A DNA stretch of 64,000 nucleotides from Candidatus Accumulibacter sp. ACC003 (GCF_907163085.1 NZ_CAJQTX010000004.1:452956-516955), one strand, 5' to 3'; positions 51,973 to 61,270 are shown, counted from the stretch's first letter. A program made the numbers and translations. The notes: generated from the letters alone by a model not told the origin.

Positions 51973-53677
51973 AGACAAGAGTAGCAGGACGAAAGTCGTC
52001 ATCGTTGGCGGCGTCGCTGGCGGTGCATCGTGTGCAGCCCGGCTGCGGCGCTTGGACGAGAATGCGGAAATCATCATGGTCGAGCGCGGGCCCTACGTTT
52101 CCTACGCCAACTGCGGGCTGCCCTACCACGTCGGCGGCGTAATCGAGAAGGAAGCCAGTCTGATGGTCGCGGACGCGAACACTTTCCGCGCACATTTTGC
52201 CGTCGACGCGCGCACTGGTTGCGAGGCGATCAGCATTTCGCCCGACCAGAAGACCGTCGAATTGCGAGACGTGGCGAGCGGCGAAGTGACAGTCGAGTCC
52301 TACGACAAGCTGGTGCTATCGCCCGGCGCGCCGTCGGTGCGCCCGCCGCTGCCCGGAATCGATCTGCCGGGGATCTTCCAGGTGCGCACCGTTCCCGATG
52401 CGCGGGCGATCCGCGAGTGGATCGAACGCGGCTCGCTATTCCTTACCGGCATGGACAAGTATTCGGGCTTCCAGACGGTCAGACCGAAGACGCGCGCGGT
52501 GGTCATCGGCGGCGGCTTCATCGGACTCGAAACGGCCGAGAATCTGGTCCATCGCGGCTTCGACGTCACCCTGATCGAGATGCTCGATCAGGTCCTGGCG
52601 CCGCTCGATCAGGAAATGGCGCGCATCGTCGAGGGTTTCGTCGAGCATCACGGTATCCGCCTGGCGCTCAACGACGGTGTCGCCGGCTTCCAGCAGGCCG
52701 CCAACGGTTCGCTCGAGGTGCTCACCCAAGCGGGCAGGACGCATCCCGCCGACATCGTTATTCTGGCGCTTGGCGTGCGTCCGGACACGGCGTTGGCCAA
52801 GGGCGCCGGCCTCGAAATTGGCGAACGCGGCGGGATCCGCGTCGACGAACAGATGCGTACCAGCAAGCCGGATATCTTCGCCGTCGGCGACGCCGTCGAA
52901 GTTCGCGATTTCGTCACCGGCGAGTGGAGCCTCATCGCGCTCGCCGGGCCGGCAAACCGGCAGGGTCGCATCGCCGCCGACGTGATTGCCGGACGCGACT
53001 CGCGCTTCCGCGGCACGCAGGGCACGTCGATCATCGGTCTCTTCGGCGCGGCGGCGGCCTGGGTCGGCGCCAGCGAGAAGTCGCTCAAGCGGCTCGGCGA
53101 CAGTGATTACGAGAAGATCTACCTGTACCCGAATTCGCACGCCGGCTACTACCCGGGTGCGCGGCCGATCGCGATGAAAGTCCTCTTCCGGAAATCCGAC
53201 GGACGTTTCCTCGGCGCGCAGGCGGTCGGCGAGGATGGCGTGGACAAGCGGATCAGCGCGCTCGCGATGGCGCTGCAGATGGGCGCAACGATCTATGACC
53301 TCGAGGAAGCCGAGCTGTGCTACGCGCCGCAGTTCGGCAGCGCCAAGGACCCGGTGAACTTCGCCGGCATGGTCGCCGCCGACATCCTCCGCGGCGACAT
53401 GCCGCTGAGCCACTGGGATGCCGCCGAGGATGCCTTCCTGCTCGACGTCCGCGAGGCCGCCGAACTCGCCGTCGAGAACGTTCCCGGGGCGCACAACATC
53501 CCGATGGGGCAACTGCGGGCGCGTCTTGGCGAACTCCCGCGCGACCGCGAGATCCTGGTCATCTGCCGCTCCGGCCAGCGCGCTTACTACGCGACGCGAG
53601 TTCTTCTGCAAAATGGCTTCAAGGCGCGCAATGTCGCCGGCGGCATGCTGTCACGCGTGATCCTGGCGATGACTTGA
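51941..53677 (+). CDS. CoA-disulfide reductase-like FAD enzyme with C-terminal rhodanese domain
   Basis: The 578-residue pyridine nucleotide-disulfide oxidoreductase has an N-terminal FAD motif (VVIVGGVAGGASCAARLRRL) and the single redox Cys in SYANCGLPYHVGG (C58), as in CoA-disulfide reductases and Npsr. The NAD motif is AVVIGGGFIGLETAENLV. The rhodanese tail from about residue 485 has its own active-site Cys in ICRSGQRAYY (C542). This fusion is known from persulfide and polysulfide reductases. A GTG at 51962, preceded by AAGGAG, is an equally good start. Confidence 0.93.
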   Translation: MNPKEIKVEAKDKSSRTKVVIVGGVAGGASCAARLRRLDENAEIIMVERGPYVSYANCGLPYHVGGVIEKEASLMVADANTFRAHFAVDARTGCEAISISPDQKTVELRDVASGEVTVESYDKLVLSPGAPSVRPPLPGIDLPGIFQVRTVPDARAIREWIERGSLFLTGMDKYSGFQTVRPKTRAVVIGGGFIGLETAENLVHRGFDVTLIEMLDQVLAPLDQEMARIVEGFVEHHGIRLALNDGVAGFQQAANGSLEVLTQAGRTHPADIVILALGVRPDTALAKGAGLEIGERGGIRVDEQMRTSKPDIFAVGDAVEVRDFVTGEWSLIALAGPANRQGRIAADVIAGRDSRFRGTQGTSIIGLFGAAAAWVGASEKSLKRLGDSDYEKIYLYPNSHAGYYPGARPIAMKVLFRKSDGRFLGAQAVGEDGVDKRISALAMALQMGATIYDLEEAELCYAPQFGSAKDPVNFAGMVAADILRGDMPLSHWDAAEDAFLLDVREAAELAVENVPGAHNIPMGQLRARLGELPRDREILVICRSGQRAYYATRVLLQNGFKARNVAGGMLSRVILAMT

Positions 53678-54088
53678 GAAGCTTTGGCGGCAAGGGACGC
53701 GCGGCGTGGGCGGGGAATGGCTCGCGAGATCTATGCCGGGCCTGCCGAATCCTCAAGGCCCGCGGCCCGAACCTCGTAGCGTTGGCTGCAAACGAGCTTC
53801 CGGGGCGTCGACCAGGCCGCGGCCAAATGTCGAAGGGCGGCGCCAGCAGCCGCTGCTCGGCGCTTGGCGCGACGCCATTGCCGCTGTTGCAATTGCACGG
53901 CGAACGAGGCAACATTCGCCGCTCGTGCCAACGCTGATCGTGCCCCGGCGAAACGGTCATGACTTATCGAAACATCGCCCCGATCATGACAGTGATCACC
54001 GTCCCACGGCTTCGACGCCTCAGCCGAGCGAACACAGTGCGTTCGTGACGCGCGGACGCGACTTCCACGGTAGCCCCCAACCTTGCCC
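53678..54088. other. non-coding gap upstream of the metal ABC operon
   Basis: No supportable gene in these 411 bp. I looked for a Zur- or Mur-type palindrome and saw none. TCATGAC occurs twice 25 bp apart (53959 and 53984), but it matches no known metal regulator site. Confidence 0.4.
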
Positions 54089-54232
54089 ATGCCATCGCCT
54101 GCACGTCGGCGCTCGTCGCCCAGTGCCACCGTAGCCAACCCGGTTCTCTGCGTCAGCGCCGCGTCGCGCCTGTTCTGGGCGCTCGCTGCGCTGCTCATCC
54201 TGTGGACCAGCGTTCTCTGGGCGATCGTTTGA
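54089..54232 (+). CDS. 47-residue hydrophobic small protein
   Basis: The small frame begins MPSPARRRSSPSATVANPVL and ends in one clear membrane helix, RLFWALAALLILWTSVLWAI, immediately before the stop. It ends 14 bp before the start of the ABC ATPase gene, in the same orientation. Positive N-terminus and C-terminal helix suggest a tail-anchored inner-membrane microprotein. I know of no assigned function. Its position suggests a role with the metal transporter, but that is inference from neighbourhood only. Confidence 0.5.
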   Translation: MPSPARRRSSPSATVANPVLCVSAASRLFWALAALLILWTSVLWAIV

Positions 54233-54246
54233 ATTCGCGTCTATCG

Positions 54247-55023
54247 ATGAGCCCTTCGTCGTCAACGTCCCGGGCTATCGTGCGCTTCGCCAACCTGACG
54301 CTGGGCTACAACCGTCATCCGGCGGTACACCACTTGCACGGCGAAATTGCCGCCGGCAGCCTGCTGGCCATCGTGGGTCCCAATGGCGCCGGCAAATCGA
54401 CGCTGCTCAAGGGGATCAGCGGTGAATTGCGGCCGCTGCAAGGTAGCCTCGAGCTGCTCGGGGTGCAGCGTCGGCAAATCGCTTACCTGACGCAGCAATT
54501 GACGCTCGACAGCAGCTTCCCGATGGTCGTCCACGACTTCGTGGCGATGGGCTTGTGGCACGAGATCGGTGCCTTTGGCAGTGTGCACCGCGCGCTGCGT
54601 CGGCGCATCGACGCAGCCATCGATCTGGTCGGCTTGCATGGCCTCGAGAGCCGTCCGATCGGTGCGCTGTCGGGTGGCCAGTTGCAGCGCGCACACTTTG
54701 CCCGGGTGGTTTTGCAGGACGCGCCGCTGGTGCTGCTTGATGAGCCTTACGGGGCGATCGACGCGGCCAGCGTTCGCGACCTGGCTGCGCTGGTACGGCA
54801 TTGGCACGACGAAGGGCGGACGGTGATCGCCGTCCTGCACGATCTCGAGCACGTCCGGCAGGAGTACCCCGAGACGCTGCTGCTGGCCCGCGAGATCATC
54901 GCCCGTGGCGACTCGGCCAGCGTATTGAGCGACGAAAATCTGTTGCGCGCCCGGCAGATCGCCGAAGGGGGCGGCGACGAAGCGCACGCCGCGATCTGCC
55001 ACGCCAACCAGGAATCCGGATGA
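54247..55023 (+). CDS. znuC: zinc/manganese-type ABC transporter ATPase
   Basis: The 258-residue ABC ATPase starts at MSPSSSTSRAIVRFANL. Walker A is GPNGAGKSTLLKG, the Q-loop region LTQQLTLDSSFPM, the signature LSGGQLQRAHFARV and Walker B LVLLDEPYGAID. It energises the membrane protein encoded next, whose ATG overlaps its stop. Family assignment to the cluster 9 metal-uptake group rests on the three-gene set. Zinc versus manganese cannot be decided. Confidence 0.92.
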   Translation: MSPSSSTSRAIVRFANLTLGYNRHPAVHHLHGEIAAGSLLAIVGPNGAGKSTLLKGISGELRPLQGSLELLGVQRRQIAYLTQQLTLDSSFPMVVHDFVAMGLWHEIGAFGSVHRALRRRIDAAIDLVGLHGLESRPIGALSGGQLQRAHFARVVLQDAPLVLLDEPYGAIDAASVRDLAALVRHWHDEGRTVIAVLHDLEHVRQEYPETLLLAREIIARGDSASVLSDENLLRARQIAEGGGDEAHAAICHANQESG

Positions 55024-55901
55024 GCGAATTACTTGCCAATGTGCCGCTGCTGTCGCCGTTTGTCGAGTTCGGTTTCATGCGCCGGGCGCTGGCTGGCTGC
55101 CTGGCTTTGTCGCTCGGGGCGACGCCGGTCGGCGTCTTCCTGATGTTGCGCCGGATGAGCCTGGCCGGCGACGCGATGTCGCACGCGATCCTGCCGGGTG
55201 CTGCCGTCGGCTATCTGATCGCCGGGCTGTCACTGCCGGCGATGACGATCGGCGGGCTGGTGGCCGGGTTGAGTGTTGCCGTGCTGTCCGGCGGCGTGGC
55301 GCGCAATTCGGTGATCAAGGAAGACGCCAGCCTGGCCACCTTCTATCTGATTTCGCTCTCCGCCGGGGTGCTGATCATCTCCTTGCGGGGCAGCAGCGTA
55401 GACCTGCTGCACGTCCTGTTCGGCAGCGTGCTGGCGCTCGACGACGCGACGCTGTTGTTGCTCGCGGCGTTTACCTCGCTGTCGGTGGTGGCGCTCGCTC
55501 TCGGCTTGCGCCTGTTCGTCCTCGAAGGCTGCGATCCGGCTTTCCTGGCGCGTGTCAGCCGCCTCGGGCCACTAGCGCATTACGGCTTCATGGTCCTCCT
55601 GGTGCTCAATCTGGTCGCCGGTTTCCACGCCCTCGGCACGCTGATGGCGGTCGGCATCATGATCCTGCCCGCGGCCGCGGCGCGCCTGTGGGTGTGCAAC
55701 ATTGGCCCACTGCTGCTGATCGCCGTGTTGATTGCCATCGCTGGCTCCTTCGTCGGTCTGCTGCTGTCGTATTACATGAATCTGCCGGCCGGACCGGCGA
55801 TTGTCTTGACGCTCGGTGGCTTGTACGCCTTGTCGCTGGCGCTCGGCACGCTCGGGCCCTTGGCCAGCCGCTGGCGGTCGGGCTGGCATTTTGAACGTTG
55901 A
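55020..55901 (+). CDS. znuB: metal ABC transporter permease
   Basis: The 293-residue membrane protein of the ABC-3 family starts at MSELLANVPLLSPFVEFGF. Hydrophobic helices span the whole length, with the family patterns LRRMSLAGDAMSHAILPGAAVGYL and FHALGTLMAVGIMILPAAAARLW. It forms the channel for Zn2+ or Mn2+ with the ATPase and the binding protein on either side. The start overlaps the ATPase stop by 4 bases, and the binding-protein gene follows after 12 bp. Confidence 0.92.
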   Translation: MSELLANVPLLSPFVEFGFMRRALAGCLALSLGATPVGVFLMLRRMSLAGDAMSHAILPGAAVGYLIAGLSLPAMTIGGLVAGLSVAVLSGGVARNSVIKEDASLATFYLISLSAGVLIISLRGSSVDLLHVLFGSVLALDDATLLLLAAFTSLSVVALALGLRLFVLEGCDPAFLARVSRLGPLAHYGFMVLLVLNLVAGFHALGTLMAVGIMILPAAAARLWVCNIGPLLLIAVLIAIAGSFVGLLLSYYMNLPAGPAIVLTLGGLYALSLALGTLGPLASRWRSGWHFER

Positions 55902-55913
55902 GGGCACGAGGAA

Positions 55914-56870
55914 ATGAATAGGGAGACCTGGCGGGCGAGCGGCAAGGCCGTTGTGAGCGCGCTCTGCCGCGTGCTGGCGGGTGTGCTGTTGGGCATCGTC
56001 TGCCTCGGTCAGGCGGTGGCGGCCGAGCCACTGCCGGTGGTCGCCAGCTTCAGCATTCTTGCCGACCTGACGCGGCGTATCGGTGGCGAGTACGTGCAGG
56101 TTTACGCCCTCGTCGGCCCCGGCGGTGATGCGCACGTTTACCAACCGACGCCGGCCGACGTCAAGACCATCGCCCGCGCCAGTCTGGTGGTGGTCAACGG
56201 GCTGGGCTTCGAGGGCTGGATCGACCGCCTGATTCGGTCTTCGGGCTATCGCGGCCGGCTGGTGGTCGCCAGCGATGGCGTCAAGCCCTTGCGTCGGACG
56301 GCGAGCGATCTCGGCCCGCGTGCACGGGATGATCACGTCGCCGACGTCGATCCGCACGCCTGGCAGGATCTGGCCAACGCCCGCCATTATGTGAATAACA
56401 TCGCCGCGGCACTGGGCGCCGTCGATCCGGCGAACAAGGCGGCGTATCAGGCCAACGCCGCCAGGCTGCAAGCCGAGATCAACGCCCTCGACCGTGATTT
56501 GCGCGCGACCTTTGCTGCGCTTCCAGTCGAACGGCGCAAGGTCGTCAGTTCGCACGACGCGTTCGCCTACTTTGCTCGCGCCTACGGAATCGCTTTCATT
56601 GCCCCGGTCGGTGTCAGTACCGACGCCCAGCCTTCGGCGGCGGCGGTGGCCGCGACGATCCGGCAGATCCGCCAGGAAAAGATCAGGGCGATGTTCATTG
56701 AAAACGTCAGCGATCCCCGTCTACTCGAACGGATCCGGCAGGAATCGGGCGCGGTGATTGGCGGTACGCTGTATTCGGACTCGCTGTCCCCGCCTGGCAC
56801 AGCGGCGGACAGCTATCTCGGGATGATGCGGCAGAACGCCAAAACGCTCGCCGCAGCACTCGCCGACTGA
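55914..56870 (+). CDS. metal-binding periplasmic protein of the ABC transporter
   Basis: The 318-residue cluster 9 binding protein has a signal peptide (VLAGVLLGIVCLGQAVAAEP). Metal ligands are suggested by GGDAHVYQPTPAD (His), DVDPHAWQD (His), SSHDAFAYFARAYG (His) and YSDSLSPPG (Asp). There is no His/Asp-rich loop of the sort found in ZnuA, so manganese, iron or a low-abundance zinc role are all possible. It is last in the operon after the permease gene. Confidence 0.9.
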   Translation: MNRETWRASGKAVVSALCRVLAGVLLGIVCLGQAVAAEPLPVVASFSILADLTRRIGGEYVQVYALVGPGGDAHVYQPTPADVKTIARASLVVVNGLGFEGWIDRLIRSSGYRGRLVVASDGVKPLRRTASDLGPRARDDHVADVDPHAWQDLANARHYVNNIAAALGAVDPANKAAYQANAARLQAEINALDRDLRATFAALPVERRKVVSSHDAFAYFARAYGIAFIAPVGVSTDAQPSAAAVAATIRQIRQEKIRAMFIENVSDPRLLERIRQESGAVIGGTLYSDSLSPPGTAADSYLGMMRQNAKTLAAALAD

Positions 56871-57092
56871 CGCGTGTTGCGGTATCGACACCGCGCTCGG
56901 CGGCCAAACTAAGCCCTTCCTGGCTTGCTCGCCGACCGCGGCGGCGCGCGGCGCTGTCATCAATTCGTCACACAATCGACGCATCATTCGCCGGTCTTTG
57001 CCAAGGCATCCAGCAACCGAGACGCAGCGCCCGGCCCGATCGCGCGGCGTGACTTGCTGGCTGCTTTTCCGCATCTTGCCAGGGAGCCATGA

Positions 57093-57434
57093 ATGTTACT
57101 GCCAGCTACATCGTCCAGCGCCGAAGCGATTCTCGCCGCCGCCGAGCAACTCCGGCTTCGGAGGCTTGCCGCGACGGCCGCGGAGCCACCCGCCCGGAAG
57201 ACCAGGAAAGCGCGCAAGGCGGCGAAGACCGTTCGTCGCAGCGTCCGGATTCCGAAGAGCGAATACCGCCAGCTCGCGCAGCTCAAGAAGCGTCTGGCGA
57301 GCGCGGGTGTCGACATCGGCAAGGGGCAGCTCCTGCGCGCCGGCCTGATGCTGCTTTCCTGTCTCGACTTCGCCGAGCTGCAAGCGACGATTCGCGACGT
57401 GATCGCGCCGGCCGCAGCGCTTAAAAACCGCTAG
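57093..57434 (+). CDS. conserved small basic protein, ribbon-helix-helix-like
   Basis: The 113-residue protein has a helical N-terminus, a basic linker (KTRKARKAAKTVRR) and a C-terminal domain SVRIPKSEYRQLAQLKKRL then GVDIGKGQLLRAGLMLL. The pattern resembles a betaproteobacterial small-protein family with a strand-helix-helix DNA-binding look, though I cannot name it. It is 109 bp upstream of a BrnA-family gene, so the two may be linked. The preceding 222 bp (56871-57092) hold no gene. Confidence 0.6.
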   Translation: MLLPATSSSAEAILAAAEQLRLRRLAATAAEPPARKTRKARKAAKTVRRSVRIPKSEYRQLAQLKKRLASAGVDIGKGQLLRAGLMLLSCLDFAELQATIRDVIAPAAALKNR

Positions 57435-57542
57435 GCGAGATCTACCAGGGGGCAAGGGGTGCTGGCAAATCGCTACGCCGCACGCCCGAGCGGCTCGCTC
57501 GGCACGCCTTCGCTCACGGCCACTTCATTTACGGTGAAACGA

Positions 57543-57857
57543 ATGACAAGAGAAAGCACATCAATGCCTTTGGCGTCCCGCGAGGAGCGCTTGCCAGCGG
57601 CTGCTGCGGTGGTCGCCGAGCGCGCGCGCGCTGCCGAGTGCCGCTTCGACGCAAACGATCCAGCGGCGGTGTTTCGGGCCAAGGCCGAAGCTCGTCTGCC
57701 AGGTCGTCGCGGACCACAAAAGAGACCGACCAAGGTCGCGGTAACCTTGCGCTACAGTCGCGAGGTTCTGGAATACTTCAAGGCGACTGGCGAAGGCTGG
57801 CAAACGCGCATGGACGAAGCCTTGCGCGAGTACGTGGAACGGCACCGGACGGCGTAG
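57543..57857 (+). CDS. BrnA antitoxin family protein, no BrnT partner
   Basis: The 104-residue protein starts at MTRESTSMPLASREERL. An ATG at 57564 is an alternative, and the frame is open further upstream. The C-terminal segment VAVTLRYSREVLEYFKATGEGWQTRMDEALREYV is the BrnA signature, a ribbon-helix-helix-like antitoxin. In BrnTA modules the BrnT toxin gene lies directly upstream. Here the upstream gene is unrelated to BrnT, so this looks like an orphan antitoxin or stand-alone regulator. Confidence 0.78.
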   Translation: MTRESTSMPLASREERLPAAAAVVAERARAAECRFDANDPAAVFRAKAEARLPGRRGPQKRPTKVAVTLRYSREVLEYFKATGEGWQTRMDEALREYVERHRTA

Positions 57858-57989
57858 TAGCAGCTGCCGAATGCTTCCACGCAAGCGCCGGTCGGACGCT
57901 GCGCAGGGGCGATAATGGCGGCCTTCGCCAAGCCCTGGGAACGAAGCATGCCAATCGCCGACGAACCGACCAGCAACAACAGCACGAAC
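57858..57989. other. short gap before the phoX remnant
   Basis: No gene seen. The sequence leads into the truncated start of the phoX-like pseudogene. Confidence 0.3.
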
Positions 57990-58955
57990 ACGACAGCCGT
58001 TTCGACGTGGCGACTGTGCCCAACGAGCCCAATCGTTTTGGCTGGGTCGTCGAAATCGATCCGTGGCAGCCGACACAGGCACCCGTCAAGCGCACCACGC
58101 TGGGTCGTTTCAAGCACGAAGGTGTGACCGTCGCGTTGGCCAGTGATGGCCGCGTGGTGGTCTACATGAGTGACGACCAAGCCTTCGACTACATCTACAA
58201 GTTTGTCTCGCGCGATCGTTTGACGCCACGAATTCGGCCGCCAGAGGCGCGCTGCTCGACGTCGGGACGCTCTACGTGGCGAGCTTCGACGCCGACGGCG
58301 AGGGGCACTGGCTGGCACTGTGGTCCATGGTCAGAACGGTTTGAGCGCCAGCAGCGGCTTTGCCGATCAGGCCGACGTGCTGATTCGCACTCGGCAGGCC
58401 ACCGATGTCGTCGGCGCGACCAAAAAGGGACCGCCCGGAATGGATCGCCGTCGATCCGCGCAGTGGCGACGCCGCTGCCGGCCGCTTCGCCTGGGACGTG
58501 TCTTCGTACTCTGCGGCGACCCGCAGCAAGCAGACATGAACAAGCAGGGGACTATCAGGGGGGACGCGTTCGCTAGTCCGGACGGCCAGTGGTTCGATCG
58601 CGACGGGCGCTTGTGGATTCAGACCGACGTCTCGGGCAGCGCCCTGAACCGTGGCGACAACGCGAGATTCGGCAACAACCAGATGCTCGTCGGCGACGTG
58701 CGTAGCGGCGAAATCAGGCGTTTCCCGAGCGGGCCGAAGGGCTGTGAAATCACCGGCATCAGCGCCACGCCATACGCCCGCAAGCTGTTCGTCAATGTCC
58801 AGCATCCCGGTGAGGTCGCTGGCGGATCCGAGCCGGCGACACCCCTGGCCGGATCACGATGGCCAGCCAGCCAGTTTCCCGACGTCACCGGCGGGCGTCC
58901 GCGCTCGGCGACGCTGGTCATCAGGCGCCGCGACGGCGGCATCGTCGGCAGTTGA
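57990..58955 (+). pseudogene. frameshifted phoX-like (DUF839) alkaline phosphatase remnant
   Basis: Pieces of a PhoX-type phosphatase occur in order but in changing frames: FDVATVPNEPNRFGWVVEID and LGRFKHEGVTVALASDGRVV (to about 58220), then GALLDVGTLYVASFDADGEG (about 58235-58345), then GFADQADVLIRTRQATDVVG (from 58340), DRPEWIAVDPRSGDAAAGRF (about 58430), and finally DGRLWIQTDVSGS and KGCEITGISATPYARKLFVN to a natural C-terminus at 58955. At least four frame changes and a missing N-terminal half (signal peptide and first metal ligands) show that the gene is decayed. Confidence 0.85.
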
Positions 58956-59603
58956 TCAGCGGCGCTGGCCACTGCTGAACCATTGTTGATCGAGACACAC
59001 GCGCAGCGCCATGCGCGCACGGTGCAGCACCACCCAGCAATTGTTGCTGGTCATCGACAGTTCCTCGCAGATTTCGCTGGTCTCCAGGCCGAGCATTTCG
59101 CGCATCATGAAGACGCGGCCCGTGGCCGGCGGCAGGCGGTTCAGGCAGGCGTCAAAAACCGCCCAGAAATTCCGGTTTTCAAGACTCTTTTCCGGGTTTC
59201 CCCAGTCCGAAGGGCGCGCGTCGCTTTGCCAGTGACCGTTGCCTTTGAACAGTGAATCGAAATCGGCGTCGTCGATTTCGTCCTCGGGGTGCTCGTAGAT
59301 CGGCTCGCGAACGCGTCGGCGGATGATGTCGACAATCTTGTTGCGGAGAATCGAGAACACCCAGGTCTTGAGCTTCGCCCGTTCGGCAAAACGATCGGCA
59401 CCCTGGAGTGCGGCGAGCATCGCTTCCTGGACGGCGTCCTCGGCGCTCGCCTGGTCGCGTAATTGCAATACGGCGAAGCGCAGCATCTCGCGCCGAAAGC
59501 CCGCCAGATCGTCAGCGATTGTCGCCGCGGCTGCCGGCAGTCCGGGACTGGCGCCGGTTTCGGATGGCGAGCGGTCGCAGCGGCCTGAACCCCGAGCGAT
59601 CAT
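58956..59603 (-). CDS. ECF-type RNA polymerase sigma factor
   Basis: In this 215-residue protein region 2 shows RFAVLQLRDQASAEDAVQEAMLAALQGADRF and TWVFSILRNKIVDIIRR. Region 4 shows LPPATGRVFMMREMLGLETSEICEELSMTSNNCWVVLHRARMALR. Between them is a long acidic linker (HPEDEIDDADFDSLF). It directs RNA polymerase to a small stress or envelope regulon. No zinc-finger anti-sigma gene follows: directly downstream on its strand lies only the phoX remnant. Regulation is therefore unclear. Confidence 0.9.
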   Translation of the reverse strand: MIARGSGRCDRSPSETGASPGLPAAAATIADDLAGFRREMLRFAVLQLRDQASAEDAVQEAMLAALQGADRFAERAKLKTWVFSILRNKIVDIIRRRVREPIYEHPEDEIDDADFDSLFKGNGHWQSDARPSDWGNPEKSLENRNFWAVFDACLNRLPPATGRVFMMREMLGLETSEICEELSMTSNNCWVVLHRARMALRVCLDQQWFSSGQRR

Positions 59604-59910
59604 CTGGCGTTATCGTCGGCAATAATCATGGTGAAGTGGCAGGTGGGGCACGGTGGTGGTCTCGCCAGGAATGGTGCCGCGCGTGCGGCGGTCGTTTTGC
59701 CGCGGCTTCTTGAGGGCTGCGGCCGCGACGGCCGCGCAGCGGAGCGCTGGCGTGACTGGCAGTTTATACGCAAGCGAGCAGTGGCGATAGCGGCTTGGCC
59801 GAGCGCGTTGCCGGACGCGGACGGCGCGCAGCAAGGCGCGCGAAAGAAGCGCCTTGGATCCGGATTTGGCATAAGATTGGCGACCCCGAAACCACATTGA
59901 GGAGACAGCG
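59604..59910. other. gap between divergent sigma factor and alanine dehydrogenase genes
   Basis: 307 bp with no supportable gene. The promoters of both flanking genes must be here. GAGGAGAC just before 59911 is the ribosome site of the dehydrogenase. Confidence 0.4.
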
Positions 59911-61029
59911 ATGCACATTGGCGTACCCAAGGAAATCAAGAATCACGAATACCGTGTTGGTCTGACCCCATCGTCGGTTCGGGAGATGGTCGCGCACGGT
60001 CATCCGGTAACCGTCGAAACCGGGGCCGGCAGCGGCATCGGTGCCGCCGACGAAGTCTACGAAAAGGCTGGCGCGACGATCGCCGCAAGCGCCGCCGAGA
60101 TCTTTGCCAACGCCGAAATGATCATCAAGGTCAAGGAGCCGCAGGCCGGCGAGCGCGCGATGCTGCGCGAGGGGCAGATCCTCTATACCTACCTGCACCT
60201 GGCACCAGACCCCGCTCAATGCGCCGACCTGGTCAACAGCGGCGCGGTCTGTATCGCCTATGAAACAGTCACGCAGCCCGGCGGCGGCTTGCCGCTGCTG
60301 GCGCCGATGTCAGAAGTAGCCGGTCGTTTGTCGATCCAGGCCGGCGCCTATTGTCTCGAGAAAGCGCATGGCGGCATGGGCATCCTGCTCGGCGGCGTTG
60401 CCGGAGTTCCGTCGGCGAAGATCGTCATTCTCGGCGGTGGTGTGGTCGGCTCGAACGCTGCCCAGATCGCCGTTGGTACCGGCGCGCAGGTGGTGGTCAT
60501 CGACCGCAATCTCGACGTGCTGCGACGCATGGATCGACTGCTCGGCGCGCGCGTGATCACCGTTTTCTCGAACCGCGACAACGTCGAGCAGCACGTGCTG
60601 CGCGCTGACCTGGTGATCGGCGGCGTCCTTATTCCCGGTGCGGCAGCACCGAAGCTGATTACCCGGCAGTTGGTCGACGAGATGAAGCCCGGTTCGGTGA
60701 TCGTCGACGTCGCCATCGACCAGGGAGGTTGTTGCGAAACGGCCAGGGCGACGACGCACGCTGACCCGACCTACATGGTCGGCAACGTCGTTCACTATTG
60801 TGTCGCCAACATGCCGGGTGGCGTGCCACGGACCTCGACCTACGCGCTCAACAATGCGACGCTACCCTTCGCGTTGCAGATCGCCGACAAGGGCTGGCGG
60901 CAAGCGCTGCAGGATAACGAGCACCTGCGCAACGGCTTGAACGTCGCCTTCGGCAAGGTCACTTGCCGTGAGGTTGCCGAAGACCTCAAGTACGACTATC
61001 ACGATGCTCTGTCGGTGATTGCCGGCTGA
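59911..61029 (+). CDS. ald: alanine dehydrogenase
   Basis: The 372-residue NAD-dependent enzyme interconverts L-alanine with pyruvate and ammonia. The N-terminus [20 protein letters not shown] and [13 protein letters not shown] are typical. The catalytic region includes MIIKVKEPQ (Lys) and YTYLHLAPD (His). The NAD fold is [20 protein letters not shown], and [13 protein letters not shown] is a further signature. It has its own AGGAGAC box and stands alone, so it may serve ammonium assimilation or alanine use. It is complete. Confidence 0.96.
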   Translation: MHIGVPKEIKNHEYRVGLTPSSVREMVAHGHPVTVETGAGSGIGAADEVYEKAGATIAASAAEIFANAEMIIKVKEPQAGERAMLREGQILYTYLHLAPDPAQCADLVNSGAVCIAYETVTQPGGGLPLLAPMSEVAGRLSIQAGAYCLEKAHGGMGILLGGVAGVPSAKIVILGGGVVGSNAAQIAVGTGAQVVVIDRNLDVLRRMDRLLGARVITVFSNRDNVEQHVLRADLVIGGVLIPGAAAPKLITRQLVDEMKPGSVIVDVAIDQGGCCETARATTHADPTYMVGNVVHYCVANMPGGVPRTSTYALNNATLPFALQIADKGWRQALQDNEHLRNGLNVAFGKVTCREVAEDLKYDYHDALSVIAG

Positions 61030-61109
61030 CGAGGCGCCAGCACCGAATCGACTGAAGAGGGCTGCGGGGCACGACGGCGTGCCTCGTTGCCTGCTGCCTG
61101 CAGGAGTCG

Positions 61110-61270
61110 AGCCCGGCGTTCGGTGGTGCATTCGGATCGGGGCAGCCAGTACGCCAGCGACGCCCACCGCATCTTGCTCGCCCGGCACCATCTGCAGGCC
61201 AGTGTGGCCCGCCAGGCCAACTACTTGAACAAGGCCGTCATGGAGCGCTGCTTGCGTCGTCGGCCTCGAC
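61110..61270 (+). pseudogene. fragment of an IS3 family transposase (OrfB)
   Basis: A short frame gives VVHSDRGSQYASDAHRILLA and NYLNKAVMERCL. These match the catalytic-core HSDxGSQY and NAxxExF motifs of IS3-type OrfB. Nothing of the N-terminal half, OrfA or inverted repeats remains, so it is a dead scrap. Confidence 0.7.

Noticed and set aside
53959-53990. TCATGAC repeats as a Zur or Mur operator of the metal transporter
   Set aside because: They do not match the known consensus of either regulator, and TCATGA is itself a short palindrome likely by chance.
57093-57857. a complete BrnT-BrnA toxin-antitoxin pair
   Set aside because: The upstream protein has no BrnT features. Only the BrnA side is supported.
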